A stretch of DNA of 64,000 nt from an uncultured Opitutales bacterium (GCA_937775295.1 CALKBZ010000034.1:49753-113752); one strand, 5' to 3'. Shown: positions 1 through 8,797, numbered from the stretch's first letter. The notes: generated by a model from the sequence alone, not told the origin. Program-made: numbers and translations.

Positions 1-297
1 GCGTTTCCCTCCAAGAATTAAGTTTGATTCGACTATTCTGACATCTATTGCGCAGCTGAATGCTGGCGGGAAATGCTCCGTCACTTCCATGTGTAGTCAT
101 CCGGTTTGGTCTGGAATCTAGGTGGAAACGACGGAGCGTTTCCCTCCAAGAATTAAGTTTGATTCGACTATTCTGACATCTATTGCGCAGCTGGATGCTG
201 GCGGAAAATGCTCCGTCATTTCCATGCGTAGTCTTCCGGTTTGGTCTGGAATCTAGCTGGAAACGACGGAGCGTTTCCCTCCAAGAATCAAGTTTGA
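1..297. repeat. 135-bp tandem repeat, 2.2 copies, each with an internal inverted repeat
   Basis: A unit starting GCGTTTCCCTCCAAGAAT begins at 1, 136 and 271. The first two units are full length and differ by only a few bases; the third breaks off near 297. Each unit holds an imperfect inverted repeat (arms about 65-88 with 124-148, and 200-223 with 259-283) built on the word GGAAACGACGGAGCGTTTCC. The same arm sequence recurs at 24192-24273, so this is a dispersed hairpin element that has been tandemly amplified here. No convincing ORF runs through it. The window begins inside the array, so the true copy number is unknown. Confidence 0.9.
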
Positions 298-369
298 ACA
301 TCCTAAATGTGGATTGTTGCCGAGTTCGCGGCAAGGAAATGGATAATCGAGGATTATCGCTTGCAGAGT

Positions 370-400
370 TACTCTATTTAGAATAATTCTAAATAGAGTA
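370..400. promoter_or_regulatory. Perfect 31-bp palindrome, PerR/Fur-like operator candidate
   Basis: Two 15-bp arms (TACTCTATTTAGAAT and its exact complement) flank a single A at 385. The central 15 bases, TTAGAATAATTCTAA, match 13 of 15 positions of the Bacillus PerR box consensus TTATAATNATTATAA. The palindrome ends at the first base of the ATG of the metal ATPase gene. A possible -35 TTGCAG lies at 361-366, which would place the -10 inside the palindrome, so a bound repressor would block transcription. That it acts as an operator is inference. Confidence 0.65.
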
Positions 401-2652
401 TGGTACCAGAACTAAAGCGTATGGATACAGAGGATTGGGCGGCGGGTCTTGCTCGCTTTTTGCAAGCGAATGCCTCGGTGGAAGCACTGCGTGTGGATTC
501 GGAGCATCGAAAGGTAGAGGTCGCGACGCTGGGGCCAGTGGATTTGGAGGCATTGCAGGTGAGTCTCGCTGAGACTATACGGCTGATTGAGTCAAATACG
601 CAGGCATCTGCGGCGGTGGGGGTATCGATTGAAACCGAACAGAGTGGTGACATTCGGTTGCAAAAGTCGACTTGTTTGACCGCGCCGAAGCTGTGGCATT
701 GGCGTGAGTTAAGCTGGCCAGATGCAATTGAAGACCAAGCCGAGACGGGCGAGGAATGGCGGGTGCTTGGGCTGTTGGCTGGTGGTTGCGCGGTGCTTGG
801 AATTTCTGGTTTTATGCTGTCGTCGCTGGAGGCTGCCCCGGCGTGGCTTTCGGTGATGTTTTATATTGGCGCGATGATTGCGGGCGGCTGGGATGCATTT
901 GAAGACGCCAAAGACGGCCTGCAGAAAGGTGAACTGGATATTCACTTTTTAATGTTGGCTGTGGCGGTTGGTGCTGCGTTGATCGGTGCTTGGGCTGAAG
1001 GCGCGCTGCTGTTGTTTCTATTTTCGTTCTCTGGGGCGTTGGAGCATTTTGCGCTCTATCGGACACGCCGTGAAATAAATAGCCTGTTTGATGCGGCACC
1101 GAAGTCGGCCACAATTCGTGATGCTGCGGGTGGTGAACGGGAAGTGCCAGTGTCTGCGGTGAATGTGGGCGATGTCGTGGTGGTGAAGCCTGGCGCGCAA
1201 TTCGCTGTCGATGCAGAGGTGATCAAGGGTAAGAGTGCGGCGGATGAGTCGAATTTGACAGGAGAGGCAATTCCGGTGCCGAAATTTATCGGTGACTCCG
1301 TCTATAGTGGCACGATCAACCTCTGGGGGGCAGTCGATGCCCGGGTCTTGCGTCCAGTTGGTGAAAGTTCGCTGCAAAAAGTGATTCGTTTAATTCGAGA
1401 AGCGCAACATTTGAAAGCGCCGAGTCAGCGATTTACCGACAAATTTGGCACGCGTTATACCGTCGGTATTCTGGGACTGACGACGGTGATGTTTTTTGTC
1501 TGGTGGCTCGTCTTTGGGATTGCTCCATTTTCAAACAACGAGGCTGGTTTCTCGGCATTTTATAGGGCAATGACTTTGTTGGTTGTCGCGAGTCCCTGTG
1601 CGTTGGTGCTGTCGATTCCGTCGGCGATCCTTGCGGCGATTGCATGGGGCGCGCGGCATGGTATTTTGTTTCGTGGCGGCGCCGCGATCGAAAAACTTGC
1701 AGAGGTGGATCTGGTGGCGCTGGATAAGACTGGCACGCTGACTACTGGTGAGATGGAGGTTGATTCGGTGGAAAGTTTTCCACCAGGACGTGAACGGGAA
1801 GCCGCAGAGCTCGCTTATTCTTTGGAGGCACATGGGTCACATCCGATTGGACGAGCGATTAAGAAATACGCGAAAGCGCAGGGATTGGAGCCGCGTGCGA
1901 TCGATAATTTTCAGGCGATGAGCGGCAAGGGCGTGCAGGGGCGGGAGGGCCAGACGCTGTGTGTACTGGGTCGCCGAGAACTGCTAGAAGATGGACCGCT
2001 GGGGGAATGGATTAAAGATGTGCCGGAGCCTGCGCCGGAATTTTCGGAAAATTGGATCTTAAAGGATGATTTAATTGCCCGTATTTTATTGAAAGATCAG
2101 ATCCGTACGGAGTCACAGCCTATTTTAGAAAAACTAAAGGCGATGGGAGTGCGCACAGTGATGCTGACTGGCGATCGCCGCGGCGCAGCGGAATCGGTTG
2201 GTCGGGCGATTGGGATTGAGGAAGTCCGTTCCGGACTGACACCAGAAGGTAAGGTCGCTGCAATCCTTGAGTATTCGAAGAGCGGATACAAAGTAGCGAT
2301 GGTGGGCGATGGTGTGAATGATGCGCCTAGCTTGGCGGCTGCCTATGTATCCGTTGGCATGGGCGCGCGCGGGAGTGATGCTGCCTTAGAGCAGAGTGAG
2401 GTGGTGCTGATGAAAGATCGCATTGAGAATTATCTAGCTGCGACTGATTTGAGTCATCGTGCGCGATCGATCATACGGCAGAATCTAGCAATTGCGCTGG
2501 GTACAGTGGTGCTGATGGTGACAGCCGCGATTTTCGGTTGGATCCCGTTGAGTGTTGGCGTTTTTGCACACGAGGGCAGCACTGTCGTTGTCTGTCTGAA
2601 CAGCCTGCGTCTGCTGTTTGCGAAGCCTTGGACTCATGCATCAATGCCCTAG
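400..2652 (+). CDS. P1B-4-type heavy-metal-translocating P-type ATPase (Co2+/Fe2+ efflux type)
   Basis: A 750-residue inner-membrane pump that would export a transition metal using ATP. After about 110 soluble residues without a CxxC metal-binding motif come paired helices, an actuator loop (ESNLTGEAIPVPK), the transport-site motif SPC (398-400), the phosphorylation motif DKTGT (Asp442), the HP motif (SHPIG), the hinge GDGVNDAP and, in the last helices, HEGST at 724-728. SPC together with HEG(G/S)T is diagnostic of the P1B-4 subgroup (CoaT/CtpD/PfeT), which moves Co2+ or Fe2+, unlike the CPC pumps for Cu, Zn or Cd. A second in-frame ATG is at 421; neither start has a clear ribosome-binding site. 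The TAG stop overlaps the stop of the convergent DUF456 gene. The upstream PerR-like palindrome fits a PfeT-like iron-efflux role. Confidence 0.92.
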   Translation: MVPELKRMDTEDWAAGLARFLQANASVEALRVDSEHRKVEVATLGPVDLEALQVSLAETIRLIESNTQASAAVGVSIETEQSGDIRLQKSTCLTAPKLWHWRELSWPDAIEDQAETGEEWRVLGLLAGGCAVLGISGFMLSSLEAAPAWLSVMFYIGAMIAGGWDAFEDAKDGLQKGELDIHFLMLAVAVGAALIGAWAEGALLLFLFSFSGALEHFALYRTRREINSLFDAAPKSATIRDAAGGEREVPVSAVNVGDVVVVKPGAQFAVDAEVIKGKSAADESNLTGEAIPVPKFIGDSVYSGTINLWGAVDARVLRPVGESSLQKVIRLIREAQHLKAPSQRFTDKFGTRYTVGILGLTTVMFFVWWLVFGIAPFSNNEAGFSAFYRAMTLLVVASPCALVLSIPSAILAAIAWGARHGILFRGGAAIEKLAEVDLVALDKTGTLTTGEMEVDSVESFPPGREREAAELAYSLEAHGSHPIGRAIKKYAKAQGLEPRAIDNFQAMSGKGVQGREGQTLCVLGRRELLEDGPLGEWIKDVPEPAPEFSENWILKDDLIARILLKDQIRTESQPILEKLKAMGVRTVMLTGDRRGAAESVGRAIGIEEVRSGLTPEGKVAAILEYSKSGYKVAMVGDGVNDAPSLAAAYVSVGMGARGSDAALEQSEVVLMKDRIENYLAATDLSHRARSIIRQNLAIALGTVVLMVTAAIFGWIPLSVGVFAHEGSTVVVCLNSLRLLFAKPWTHASMP

Positions 2653-3143
2653 GGCACAAGCGCCAGAAAGAAGATGGCAACCACGCAGACGCTGAGGCCA
2701 AATTTCAAGGCGAAGGCGGCGATGCCGCCGATCACCGTGCCGAAGCCCGCCTTGCTGCCTGCCTTGAAGCTGCGCCCTGCGAGTAACTCGCCAATGATCG
2801 CACCGACGACGGGGCCAATAATCAGCCAGAAAAGTGGGGGAGGCAGAAAAACGCCGATCAACGCGCCCAGCAGTGCGCCGACCGCGCCTCTCCATGTCGC
2901 GCCGAATTTGCGTGCGCCCCAAACGCCCAGCACGAAGTCGGCGAGTTGACCGATCAGAGTAACGATGCCGGTGGTGATGACGATTTTCCAAGCCACCGAG
3001 GCATCGCCCATCCAAAGTTTGTGTATTATGATACCTGACCAAACGATCAGGCTTCCAGGCACCACTGGTAGCAGCGAGGTCGCCAGCCCGATTAGGAAGA
3101 TCAGACTGGTCAGGCTGAGTGCGATGTATTCGATCCAAGTCAT
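2649..3143 (-). CDS. DUF456 family membrane protein
   Basis: About 164 residues, almost entirely hydrophobic with glycine-rich helices (for example GALLGALIGVFLPPPLFW and GPVVGAIIGELL), the pattern of DUF456 proteins, whose function is unknown. The start is placed at the ATG at 3143 (MTWIEYI), because the open frame upstream of it is not hydrophobic and the family is normally about 160 residues. The stop codon overlaps the stop of the convergent metal ATPase in a CTAG, so the two genes are packed tail to tail. It would be an inner-membrane protein with about five to six helices. Confidence 0.85.
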   Translation of the reverse strand: MTWIEYIALSLTSLIFLIGLATSLLPVVPGSLIVWSGIIIHKLWMGDASVAWKIVITTGIVTLIGQLADFVLGVWGARKFGATWRGAVGALLGALIGVFLPPPLFWLIIGPVVGAIIGELLAGRSFKAGSKAGFGTVIGGIAAFALKFGLSVCVVAIFFLALVP

Positions 3144-3213
3144 TTGGAGGTATGGTGATGAAATGCTGAAAGACTGAAAGCGGAAAAACTGGATGTCTGA
3201 AAAATGTCCCTTG

Positions 3214-3290
3214 GTGGCGTCCGTGCTTGCGCGGGCTAGTAGCATGCTCGGCTCAGGGGCACTGCGGGCGCGAGTAAACTCGCACGCCAC
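3214..3290. repeat. Imperfect inverted-repeat element, family shared with 32781-32858
   Basis: The left arm starts GTGGCGTCCGTGCTTGC (3214-3230). The right arm ends CGCACGCCAC (3281-3290) and contains the self-palindrome CGAGTAAACTCG (3271-3282). Over 24 bases the left arm matches the perfect inverted repeat at 32781 at about 18 positions, so the two look like divergent copies of one element. It lies between the DUF456 start and a decayed ORF. Confidence 0.55.
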
Positions 3291-3298
3291 GGAGGATG

Positions 3299-3647
3299 CT
3301 ACTTTTGTCCAGTCAGCCGTGGATCGATGGCAAAAGTCTTTGAGGTGCCAATTTTAATACGATCGAATTGCGGATTTTTTGGATTGAGCACATAATTTGG
3401 CGCATCCGTAATGATCGAGCTAGCCACTTACAGCGCGAGTGAGCGGGCTTCGGTCAGCCATGCGTTGCCCGCATGCTGCCTGGCGCTAATTCTTCGGTCC
3501 CTAGGCCAAGCAATTCTTGGGCGCAATAAACTCTACCATCGGTAGGTCTGTGCGGATGCGTTCGACCGTCTCGCCGGCATCACTACTTGCGGCGTGATTC
3601 ACCGCAGTTGGCTCTGCCACTTTATCGGCATCTTTGTTTTGTGTCAC
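3299..3647 (-). pseudogene. Decayed ORF remnant, unidentified
   Basis: Read on the minus strand, protein-like sequence appears in three frames. The first block runs from a GTG at 3647 to a stop at 3501 (48 residues, beginning VTQNKDADKVAEPT and ending FIAPKNCLA). A second, in another frame, reads AQELLGLGTEELAPG. A third reads NAWLTEARSLAL, then an in-frame TAA at 3428-3430, then 42 residues including ITDAPNYVLNPKNPQFDRI, ending at 3299. The switches of frame plus the stop indicate a dead gene. I do not recognise the family. Chance open frames are the alternative, but the composition of the last block is protein-like. Confidence 0.5.
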
Positions 3648-3781
3648 TAGAGCTTATTATTGTGCTCATCTGAGCATATTGCAGGCCTGTTCTATATTTC
3701 AGTCACTTGCTGTCTCTAGCGGAAGAGGGCAATTTACAATTGCCATTTCGAGGTGCTGACGCATTTTCGCCTGCTTTCTTT

Positions 3782-5272
3782 ATGACCGATAAGACAGCCA
3801 ACCAGGACAATTCGCATGATCTCTATGCAGTCCGCCTTCAAAAGCTCGAGAATCTTTGCAAGGAAGGGCGTAATCCCTTTCAAGCAAATTGCGCGCAGAC
3901 GCATACATCCGGTGAGGCTGTTAAACTCTATAAAGAAGACGCTGCCGACGAACAGCAGGCAGAGGTTTCTGTCGCTGGTCGCATCACTGTTTTCCGTGTC
4001 ATGGGCAAGGCGAGCTTCATTAAGATCCAGGATAGCGATGGTCCGATCCAATGCTACGTCACTCGCGACGACCTAGCCGAAGGCGAATACAATACATACT
4101 TTAAAAAGCTCGATTTGGGTGACATCATCGGTGTCACGGGGCGACTGTTTAAAACCAAGACCGGTGAGATCACCGTGCGTGCGGCGAGCTACACTTTGGT
4201 CACTAAGGCACTACGTCCGCTTCCTGAGAAATGGGCTGGTTTGACGGATGATGATAAGATCTATCGTCAGCGCTACCTCGACTTGATTGTGAATAAAGAG
4301 TCGCGCCAGCGCTTCCGCCATCGTGCCAAGATCATCCAAGAAATGCGTAAGTATTTGTGGGATCGCAACTTTACTGAAGTCGAAACACCGATGCTACAGA
4401 GCGTCGCTGGTGGTGCAGCGGCGCGTCCATTCATCACTCATTCTAACGCACTCGATTGTCAGTTCTATATGCGGATTGCGCTGGAGCTTTATCTGAAGCG
4501 TATGCTTGTTGCTGGGGAGGACCGAGTGTTCGAGATTGGTCGCGTTTTTCGTAATGAAGGACTGTCTCGTCGTCACAATCCTGAGTTCACTATGTTGGAG
4601 CTCTATCAGGCATACACCGACTTCCGTGGCATGATGGAACTGACGCAGGGCTTGATTCAGCACGTCGCCAAGACGGTGATTGGTTCGCTCGAAATCGCTC
4701 GGCCAGACGGTAGCATCATCAATCTCGATGGTGAATGGCGTGAAGCAAAGTATAAAGATCTAATCATTGAAGCAACGGATGATGCCGAATGGTTCAACCA
4801 TAGCCGTGACGAGAAGCTCGCGAAAGCCCGCGCAATGAACATCGAGGTCGATGGCGAACTTGAAGATTACGAGATCACCAACAATGTCTTCGAGAAACTG
4901 ATCGAGCCGACCTTGATTCAGCCGACCTTCGTGACGCATATTCCTAAGGAGCTGTGCCCATTGGCGAAGATCACCGTCGACGACGATAGCACGATCGATG
5001 TGTTTGAGCTGTGCATCAACGGTCAAGAAATCGCGCCCGCGTACTCTGAGCAGAATGACCCGATCATCCAGCGCAAGATGTTTGCTGAGCAGGTCGGTGG
5101 AGAAGTGCAGGATATGGACACCGACTTCCTCAATGCCCTCGAGCACGGTATGCCGCCAGCAGGTGGTATGGGGCTCGGTATTGACCGCCTAATTATTTTG
5201 CTCACCGGTGCCGAAAGTATTCGCGACACGATTCTCTTCCCCAGCTTGAAGCCACTGAAGAGCGCTGAGTAG
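3782..5272 (+). CDS. lysS: Lysyl-tRNA synthetase, class II
   Basis: A cytoplasmic enzyme that charges tRNA-Lys. The 496 residues have the N-terminal OB-fold anticodon-binding domain (about 60-150) and the class II core with motif 2 (FRNEGLSRRHNPEFTMLELY) and motif 3 (GMGLGIDRLIILLTG). The start is set at ATG 3782 (MTDKTANQ); the open frame reaches back to 3707, but the extra 25 residues are not family-like. No Shine-Dalgarno sequence precedes the ATG. The gene is monocistronic and is followed at once by a strong terminator. Length is normal for bacterial LysS. Confidence 0.97.
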   Translation: MTDKTANQDNSHDLYAVRLQKLENLCKEGRNPFQANCAQTHTSGEAVKLYKEDAADEQQAEVSVAGRITVFRVMGKASFIKIQDSDGPIQCYVTRDDLAEGEYNTYFKKLDLGDIIGVTGRLFKTKTGEITVRAASYTLVTKALRPLPEKWAGLTDDDKIYRQRYLDLIVNKESRQRFRHRAKIIQEMRKYLWDRNFTEVETPMLQSVAGGAAARPFITHSNALDCQFYMRIALELYLKRMLVAGEDRVFEIGRVFRNEGLSRRHNPEFTMLELYQAYTDFRGMMELTQGLIQHVAKTVIGSLEIARPDGSIINLDGEWREAKYKDLIIEATDDAEWFNHSRDEKLAKARAMNIEVDGELEDYEITNNVFEKLIEPTLIQPTFVTHIPKELCPLAKITVDDDSTIDVFELCINGQEIAPAYSEQNDPIIQRKMFAEQVGGEVQDMDTDFLNALEHGMPPAGGMGLGIDRLIILLTGAESIRDTILFPSLKPLKSAE

Positions 5273-5295
5273 TTTTAACCCTGAGTTAAGTTTAT

Positions 5296-5334
5296 AAAAA
5301 AGCCTGATCGCGAATGTGCGGTCAGGCTTTTTTT
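5296..5334 (+). terminator. Rho-independent terminator of lysS
   Basis: A stem of about 11 bp (AGCCTGATCGC pairing with GCGGTCAGGCT) with a short loop, preceded by A6 and followed by T7, about 25 bases after the lysS stop. The A tract makes it potentially bidirectional. Confidence 0.92.
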
Positions 5335-5509
5335 GAACAGCGCTAGGCTGGCTTAAGCAGGCCTCTAAAAGTCGCCGCCAAAGAAATTGAAGACTTCTTT
5401 TTACCGTGACAGGGACGACGTTTGTATTTCGTCATCGTATTGATTAGATAGTGACCAAATATACTATCTTAGTTTGTTTTTATCAGCGATTAAGGTGTAG
5501 ACTAGATTG

Positions 5510-6322
5510 ATGCCAGAATTACCTGAAGTTGAGACCACGCTTCGTGGGATTGCCCCACATGTCGAGGGCCGTCGAATTACTGCGATTATCGTGCGTCACC
5601 CTCAGTTACGCTGGCCGATCCCTGATACGGTTCAGCTTGCTGTGGGTGAGCTTATGATCGCAGTGCGCCGTAGGGCGAAGTACCTATTACTCGATACGGC
5701 GCGCGGCACGATCGTGTTGCATTTGGGCATGTCAGGGAGTCTGACGGTGCAACCAGTTGATAAACCGGTCTTAAAGCATGATCATTTGGACATCGTTTTG
5801 GAGAGTGGGTATTGTCTGCGGCTGAATGATCCGCGTCGTTTCGGTGCATGCCTTTGGCAGGGAGCTGATGAAGAGCCGCTGAAGTTACTGCAAGGGATGG
5901 GCCCTGAGCCATTGTCGGATGCGTTTGATGGTGAGCGCTTGTTTAAGCGGTCGCGTGGGCGCACAGTGGCGGTCAAGAATTTCATTATGACCAATGCCGT
6001 GGTGGTCGGTGTGGGTAATATTTACGCCAACGAAGCGCTGTTCATGGCGGGCATTGATCCGCGCCGAGCTGCTGGAAAAGTCAGTCGTGCGCGCTATTTG
6101 GCATTGGGTGACCACATCAAAACCGTGTTGGCTCACGCGATCGAGCAAGGCGGTACGACGCTGCGTGATTTTCTTGGTGCCGACGGCAAGCCTGGCTATT
6201 TCAAGATGCAGCTGAAGGTCTATGGCAAGGCGGGTGAACCTTGTCAGACCTGTGGCACAGCGATCCGATCAGTGAACATCGGGCAGCGTAATAGTTTTTA
6301 TTGCCCGAGTTGTCAGCGGTAG
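5510..6322 (+). CDS. mutM: Formamidopyrimidine-DNA glycosylase / AP lyase
   Basis: A base-excision repair enzyme that removes 8-oxoguanine and formamidopyrimidines and cleaves the abasic site. The N-terminus is MPELPEVET; Pro2, exposed after Met removal, is the catalytic nucleophile and Glu3 the acid, so the start must be the ATG at 5510 and not the TTG one codon earlier. Lys57 lies in [10 protein letters not shown]. The C-terminus has the helix-two-turn-helix and a complete four-Cys zinc finger (CQTC and CPSC) with the conserved Arg in [10 protein letters not shown]. At 270 residues it is standard length. It has about 170 bases of upstream sequence and probably its own promoter. Confidence 0.97.
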   Translation: MPELPEVETTLRGIAPHVEGRRITAIIVRHPQLRWPIPDTVQLAVGELMIAVRRRAKYLLLDTARGTIVLHLGMSGSLTVQPVDKPVLKHDHLDIVLESGYCLRLNDPRRFGACLWQGADEEPLKLLQGMGPEPLSDAFDGERLFKRSRGRTVAVKNFIMTNAVVVGVGNIYANEALFMAGIDPRRAAGKVSRARYLALGDHIKTVLAHAIEQGGTTLRDFLGADGKPGYFKMQLKVYGKAGEPCQTCGTAIRSVNIGQRNSFYCPSCQR

Positions 6323-6450
6323 TCGGTTGGCAGCCGCCTAGTGTTGTAGGACGTGCCTCTCACAGAGGGCGCGTTTGAATAGGCGTGAGATTCAACACGG
6401 CCTTTGCATCGCAAAGAACCGCGTTCTACACCGCCAGTCTAGTAACGGCA

Positions 6451-7434
6451 CTAGCTCTTATCAGGCGGTGTCACCAACACACGGGTTTGTAGCCCCATCA
6501 GGTATTCGGAGAATTCGTCGCCTTTTGGTGTGTTACGCAGCACGCGTTGCACCATGCCCATCTTGGCGTCGAGATTATCAACCATCGAGACGAACACCGC
6601 TTCTGGTGTGGCGGCCATCGCTGCGGCTCCCCAGGCTTTTTCGCCTTGATGGCTCAGGATGATGTGCTCGAGGCGCTCGGTCAGATCGGCATTGAGTTTC
6701 GACTGAATCGCGGCTTTACGGGCGATACGAAACCCGATGACGACGTGGCCTTGCAGCGTGCCGATACGGCTGACTTTCGCTGCAAACTCACCTTCGTATT
6801 CCTCTAGCTTGCCCATGTCGTGCAAGATGATTCCCGCAATCGCGAGGTCGGCATCGACTTGCGGGTAGAGCGGAAGGAGTGCGCGACAGCTGCGCAGCAT
6901 GTGAGTGGTGTGCTCCAGTAGACCGTTAAAATATGCATGGTGCATGCTGACGGCGGCAGGGCATTTGCGGAAGCGTTCGCCCATATCGTCCAGCACGCGC
7001 TGCACGGTTTCTTTGAGTTTAGCGTGTTCGATCGCTTCGACACCCTCCAAAATGTGCGCCCACAGTTCTTCTTCGGATTCTGGCGGCGTTTCCACTAAGT
7101 TCGCCATCATGCCCTCGGCTTCGGCCTCTTCGGCCTCGATGACTTCGGCTGCTTGTAGTTTGGGCGAGAAGCGCTCCATATAATATTCAGTCTTACCTGC
7201 GAGGCGTAGGATGGAGCCTTCGGGGACCGCATCGATGACTTTATAGATATCGGTTCCGTCGAAGCAGTTGGCATTGAAGCTGCCGCTGCCATCGCCCAGT
7301 TCAACACTGAGGAAAGGGTTGCCGTTCTTTGCGGTCTTGGTCGTCTTGCGGCGGAGGATTAGAATGCAGCGAAAGAGCGCAGCAATGTTGACGTCGATCT
7401 CCTTGACTTCCTGAACGGTTTTATAATCAGACAT
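6451..7434 (-). CDS. YhaM-like HD-domain 3'-5' exoribonuclease
   Basis: 327 residues: an N-terminal OB-fold nucleic-acid-binding part (about 1-110; EVKEIDVNIAALFRC, GDGSGSFNANCFDG) and an HD phosphohydrolase domain (HHAYFNGLLEHTTHM, then ILHDMGKLEEY, then ILSHQGEKAWG) whose His/Asp residues bind two metals. This order is that of the YhaM/CBF1 family, a cytoplasmic 3'-5' exoribonuclease involved in RNA decay. The start is the ATG at 7434, chosen over a GTG at 7452 because AAGG lies 9 bases upstream of the ATG. The gene faces mutM tail to tail. The family is clear; activity on RNA is inferred from it. Confidence 0.9.
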   Translation of the reverse strand: MSDYKTVQEVKEIDVNIAALFRCILILRRKTTKTAKNGNPFLSVELGDGSGSFNANCFDGTDIYKVIDAVPEGSILRLAGKTEYYMERFSPKLQAAEVIEAEEAEAEGMMANLVETPPESEEELWAHILEGVEAIEHAKLKETVQRVLDDMGERFRKCPAAVSMHHAYFNGLLEHTTHMLRSCRALLPLYPQVDADLAIAGIILHDMGKLEEYEGEFAAKVSRIGTLQGHVVIGFRIARKAAIQSKLNADLTERLEHIILSHQGEKAWGAAAMAATPEAVFVSMVDNLDAKMGMVQRVLRNTPKGDEFSEYLMGLQTRVLVTPPDKS

Positions 7435-8023
7435 ACGAATACCTTGGATCACGGTAGGGACTACCGCAAGTGAAAGTAGGTGTTAAAAAAAGTGAAAATA
7501 CTTGGTTAACTATTTTCAGATCTGAATGAAATTAAATTCTTAAAAGTTAATTTTCGTTGGTATATCGAGTTGTCAGCAATAGCTACTGTGCTGCTAATAG
7601 TCTGCCGTGCATCATAATTTGTGATTTTCAAAAAGCTGCACAGCAATCGCGTTGAGTTTCCAGCGATCTCTGCGCCTTGTGAAAATGAAAATGAAAACTG
7701 GATAGGCATACGTATAAGTCTCGCGCAGAGGCGCAGGGGCGCAGAGGTTAAAATGATGGATGAAAATATAATAGGAACAAAATCAAACCTATCTACGCCT
7801 GACTGGGGATAAGCTTGGATATTGACTCAATTTTGGAGGCGAAGTGATGAAGGCCGGCATCACACGCTGCGTGAACGGCTTGCCCGAATAAGTCTCTGAA
7901 CACTGCTGGAGACCTCTGCGCGACAAAGGTCTGCCCTAGATGGCGTAGCAAAATGACAGAACCTGTTTTTACGAAATATGATGCGCGCCAGTATAGTTTC
8001 TCGTCCTGCAGTGGGCCAATCAG
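7435..8023. other. Intergenic region with short repeats, no gene recognised
   Basis: About 590 bases without a credible gene. It contains CTCTGCGCC (7668-7676) facing GGCGCAGAG (7738-7746), part of a degenerate CGCAGAG-type repeat, and the word shared with 35977-36000 at 7928-7951. The rest is AT-richer and featureless to my reading. Confidence 0.6.
7928..7951. repeat. 24-bp dispersed word, second copy at 35977-36000
   Basis: GGTCTGCC-CT-AGATGGCGTAGCAA here and the same with GG in place of CT at 35977: 22 of 24 bases identical, both intergenic and on the same strand. The flanks do not match, so this is the visible core of a short dispersed repeat. Confidence 0.6.
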
Positions 8024-8341
8024 TTGGTTTGCCGCAGGAATCTGCGCTATTGGAAAGCTGTTTCACTCCTACTCGTCTTATTCTTTGTTCACCTTACTGT
8101 GAATTTTCTATGTGAAAGTGTGTTGGGTTCACCAGTTCTGATTGCTGACGTACATGCTAGCCTCTTGCAGTGGCGCATCCTTTTTGTGGTGGGTATACTA
8201 CTTTTTGGCCGCTGGATGAATACCAAGTGTAAAAAGCCGATTAGCCCTGTAATGAGATTTTTAGTCCAGGTAACTTTCTGTGCGATGATAACAGCGAATA
8301 GCCTAGTAATTCCGATTCCTTTTGTCTTATTTTTGGGGTAA
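8024..8341 (+). CDS. Possible small membrane protein
   Basis: 105 codons from a TTG start, with three hydrophobic stretches (around 13-30, 50-64 and 80-105: for example AVSLLLVLFFVHLTVNFL and LVIPIPFVLFLG), consistent with a small integral membrane protein. I recognise no family. A start at a later codon is equally possible and no Shine-Dalgarno sequence is seen. A similar-length frame on the opposite strand looks random. Isolated between YhaM and the yhbY-like gene. Confidence 0.4.
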   Translation: MVCRRNLRYWKAVSLLLVLFFVHLTVNFLCESVLGSPVLIADVHASLLQWRILFVVGILLFGRWMNTKCKKPISPVMRFLVQVTFCAMITANSLVIPIPFVLFLG

Positions 8342-8436
8342 TCTGTTATATCACTAGTTGTTGTCGAGTGAGTGAGTGTGCAGGTTGCCAGCTGTATCGA
8401 TCCAGTTGGGCACTTACGTCCGACGCCCTGTGGTGA

Positions 8437-8470
8437 CATAAAAAGACGACAGGCCTTTCGGCATGCCGTC
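8437..8470 (-). terminator. Terminator of the yhbY-like gene
   Basis: On the minus strand, GACGGCATGCC and GGCCTGTCGTC form an 11-position stem with one mismatch and a GAAA tetraloop, followed by TTTTT. It lies about 35 bases after the stop of the yhbY-like gene. Confidence 0.85.
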
Positions 8471-8503
8471 ATCGGGAAAGAGGAAGCCCCTAGGTGATTC
8501 AGT

Positions 8504-8797
8504 TTAACTGCTGACTTCTTCAGCCATTTCACGGAAAAAGATGCTGGTCTTACCAACGCCACCGATATGCTCACAGCTGCGTGTCTTGGCAATGTCTTCG
8601 CAGTATTCCTTGATCTTAGCGCGATCCGCTTCAAAACGGATCTTGATCAGGCCGTTTTTCGCCAGCGCGGTCTCAATTTCATTCGAAACAGTCAGGCTGA
8701 GCCCTTGCTTGCCGATGTGGAGATGCGGCTTAAGCCGTTGGCCAATGCCGCGGAGTTCTTTCTTTTCGGCGCTAGTGAGTGATGTGCTTTCTTCCAT
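8504..8797 (-). CDS. yhbY: CRM/YhbY-family RNA-binding protein
   Basis: 97 residues forming one CRM (CRS1-YhbY) domain, a KH-like RNA-binding fold; bacterial members associate with 50S ribosome precursors. The signature loop GKQG occurs in KPHLHIGKQGLS, preceded by LRGIGQRLKP and followed by LIKIRF, as in YhbY. The start is ATG 8797 (MEESTSLT); the upstream open frame contains the GAACGTCGAAC-type low-complexity sequence and is not coding in appearance. It has its own terminator and is likely monocistronic. Confidence 0.88.
   Translation of the reverse strand: MEESTSLTSAEKKELRGIGQRLKPHLHIGKQGLSLTVSNEIETALAKNGLIKIRFEADRAKIKEYCEDIAKTRSCEHIGGVGKTSIFFREMAEEVSS

Noticed and set aside
1..297. CRISPR array considered for the leading tandem repeat
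   Set aside because: Units are 135 bp, nearly identical throughout with no variable spacers, and no cas genes are nearby.
3707..3781. N-terminal extension of LysS from the upstream start
   Set aside because: The 25 extra residues are unlike LysS, and the ATG at 3782 gives a normal-length enzyme.
8089..8634. 181-codon frame on the minus strand opposite the small membrane protein and the yhbY 3' end
   Set aside because: Basic, low-complexity composition, overlaps the yhbY-like gene and its terminator, and no family resemblance.
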